The position numbers and the translations under genes were made by a program. Of a DNA stretch of 6,367 nt, positions 5,368-6,367 are shown piece by piece (within the stretch, counting starts at the first letter, position 1; each line of letters begins with the position of its first letter). Source of the DNA: Gammaproteobacteria bacterium (GTDB taxonomy: Bacteria; Pseudomonadota; Gammaproteobacteria; Nitrococcales; Nitrococcaceae); the NCBI GenBank assembly GCA_018334525.1, contig JAGXLT010000059.1, forward strand, positions 1 to 6,367. The letters run 5' to 3'. The notes under the pieces were generated by a model. It made no database searches. It worked only from the letters and a program-made list of their open reading frames with translations, and was not told where the DNA came from.

Positions 5368-6367
5368 TTACATCATGCCGCCCATGCCACCCATGCCGTC
5401 CATGCCGCCCATTCCGCCGGCACCACCGCTATCCTTATCCTCTGGATGATCGGCCACCATGCACTCGGTGGTAATCATCAGGCCGGACACAGAGGCTGCA
5501 TTCTGCAGCGCGGTACGGGTAACCTTCGTCGGATCGAGAATGCCCATTTCAACCATATCGCCGTAGTCTTCAGACTGAGCGTTATAGCCGAAATTACCTT
5601 CTCCACTGGCGACTTTATTGACAACCACCGAGGCATCTTCACCACAGTTGGTCACAATCTGCCGAAGAGGCTCTTCAAGGGCCCGACGAACAATGCTGAT
5701 ACCAACATTCTGATCCTCGTTCTCACCCTTGAGATTGGCCAAACCGGTGCGGGCACGCAGCAGTGCTACACCGCCACCTGGCACAATACCTTCTTCAACC
5801 GCCGCACGCGTGGCATGCAACGCATCCTCAACACGCGCCTTTTTCTCTTTCATCTCGATCTCAGAGCCAGCGCCCACTTTGATCACAGCCACACCACCGG
5901 CGAGTTTGGCAACCCGCTCCTGGAGCTTCTCGCGATCGTAGTCAGACGAGGCTTCCTCAATCTGAGTACGGATCTGATCGACCCGCGCTTTGATGTCATC
6001 TGCACGACCACCGCCATTAACGATTGTGGTCTCTTCTTTGGTGACATTAATTTTCTTCGCGGTACCCAGATCCTCAAGCGTTGCCTTCTCAAGCGTCAGG
6101 CCAACTTCCTCGGAAATCACCGTACCGCCGGTCAGGATCGCGATGTCCTGCAGCATTGCCTTACGACGATCGCCAAAGCCAGGCGCTTTAACGCCGGCAA
6201 CTTTTACGATGCCGCGCATGCTGTTGACCACCAATGTGGCCAGCGCCTCACCTTCGATGTCCTCAGCAATGAGCAACAACGGACGGCTGGACTTTGCAAC
6301 CGCTTCTAATAGCGGCAGAAGCTCACGAATATTGGAGATCTTTTTATCGCAAAGCAGGATGTAAGGA
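5368..6367 (-). CDS. groEL: Chaperonin GroEL, C-terminal part (cut by window edge)
   Basis: GroEL forms the 14-subunit cytoplasmic folding chamber that works with GroES and ATP. The visible 332 residues correspond to about residue 218 to the end of the 548-residue E. coli protein: most of the apical domain, the returning intermediate segment and the C-terminal equatorial part. Seen: [15 protein letters not shown] with the two leucines matching E. coli Leu234/Leu237 of the substrate and GroES groove; [48 protein letters not shown], whose Asp matches the ATPase residue Asp398; PGGGVALL; and the Gly-Met tail. No frameshift is seen. The frame is open through the window edge, so the leucine codon TTG at 6279 is internal and not a start. 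groES and the promoter lie outside. The gene ends in TAA and is followed by a strong terminator. Confidence 0.98.
   Translation of the reverse strand, partial: PYILLCDKKISNIRELLPLLEAVAKSSRPLLLIAEDIEGEALATLVVNSMRGIVKVAGVKAPGFGDRRKAMLQDIAILTGGTVISEEVGLTLEKATLEDLGTAKKINVTKEETTIVNGGGRADDIKARVDQIRTQIEEASSDYDREKLQERVAKLAGGVAVIKVGAGSEIEMKEKKARVEDALHATRAAVEEGIVPGGGVALLRARTGLANLKGENEDQNVGISIVRRALEEPLRQIVTNCGEDASVVVNKVASGEGNFGYNAQSEDYGDMVEMGILDPTKVTRTALQNAASVSGLMITTECMVADHPEDKDSGGAGGMGGMDGMGGMGGMM
5371..5418 (-). repeat. Gly-Gly-Met repeat tail of GroEL
   Basis: The last 16 codons spell [16 protein letters not shown], an imperfect 9-base tandem repeat with one Gly-to-Asp change. The family carries this disordered tail inside the chaperonin cavity. 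It is expected for a group I chaperonin and confirms that the C-terminus is complete. Confidence 0.9.

Noticed and set aside
5446..6309. Plus-strand open frame of 287 codons opposite groEL
   Set aside because: It lies wholly antisense to an intact, highly conserved groEL and shows no recognisable domain. Long antisense frames are common opposite such codon-biased genes.
1..6367. tRNA, rRNA, CRISPR array, insertion sequence or defence system
   Set aside because: Nothing resembling these was seen on either strand. The window is almost fully coding with known housekeeping genes.

Overview
The window is chromosomal DNA, most likely from a gammaproteobacterium. GroEL, GlnE, IlvE and HldD all read as close relatives of the Enterobacteria/Pseudomonas forms. 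A glnE-ilvE block leading into lipopolysaccharide genes is also a gammaproteobacterial arrangement. The genus cannot be named from this stretch. Every real gene lies on the minus strand, so transcription runs from high to low coordinates.

Layout in transcription order: (1) 6367-5368, the C-terminal 332 residues of the chaperonin GroEL, cut by the window edge. (2) 5367-5246, the only intergenic gap, holding GC-rich inverted repeats, a strong intrinsic terminator for groEL and the start region of the next operon. (3) 5245-2369, glnE, the two-domain glutamine synthetase adenylyltransferase/deadenylase. (4) 2372-1452, ilvE, a branched-chain aminotransferase overlapping glnE by ATGA. (5) 1430-1176, a small zinc-binding protein of the zf-CHCC family. 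(6) 1145-210, hldD, the ADP-heptose epimerase for LPS inner core. (7) 204-1, the start of a membrane protein resembling O-antigen ligases, cut by the window edge.

From glnE down, genes overlap or are separated by 5-30 bases with no terminator visible, so they look like one operon. It mixes nitrogen control (GlnE sets glutamine synthetase activity, IlvE uses glutamate as amino donor) with envelope synthesis (HldD and the ligase-like protein). The last three genes all start with GTG.

The main surprise is a short dispersed motif, GGTG(A/C)CTGTCC(C/T). It occurs eight times at 11 or 12 of 12 matches, in both orientations. Seven copies are inside hldD and glnE, in different reading frames, and one is in the groEL-glnE gap. 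Seven contain an exact 10-mer core of which about 0.02 copies would be expected by chance. This looks like a genome-wide short repeat, for example an uptake-type sequence, a REP/RAYT-type repeat or a Chi/KOPS-like signal. The window alone cannot say which. The genes themselves are ordinary housekeeping genes.
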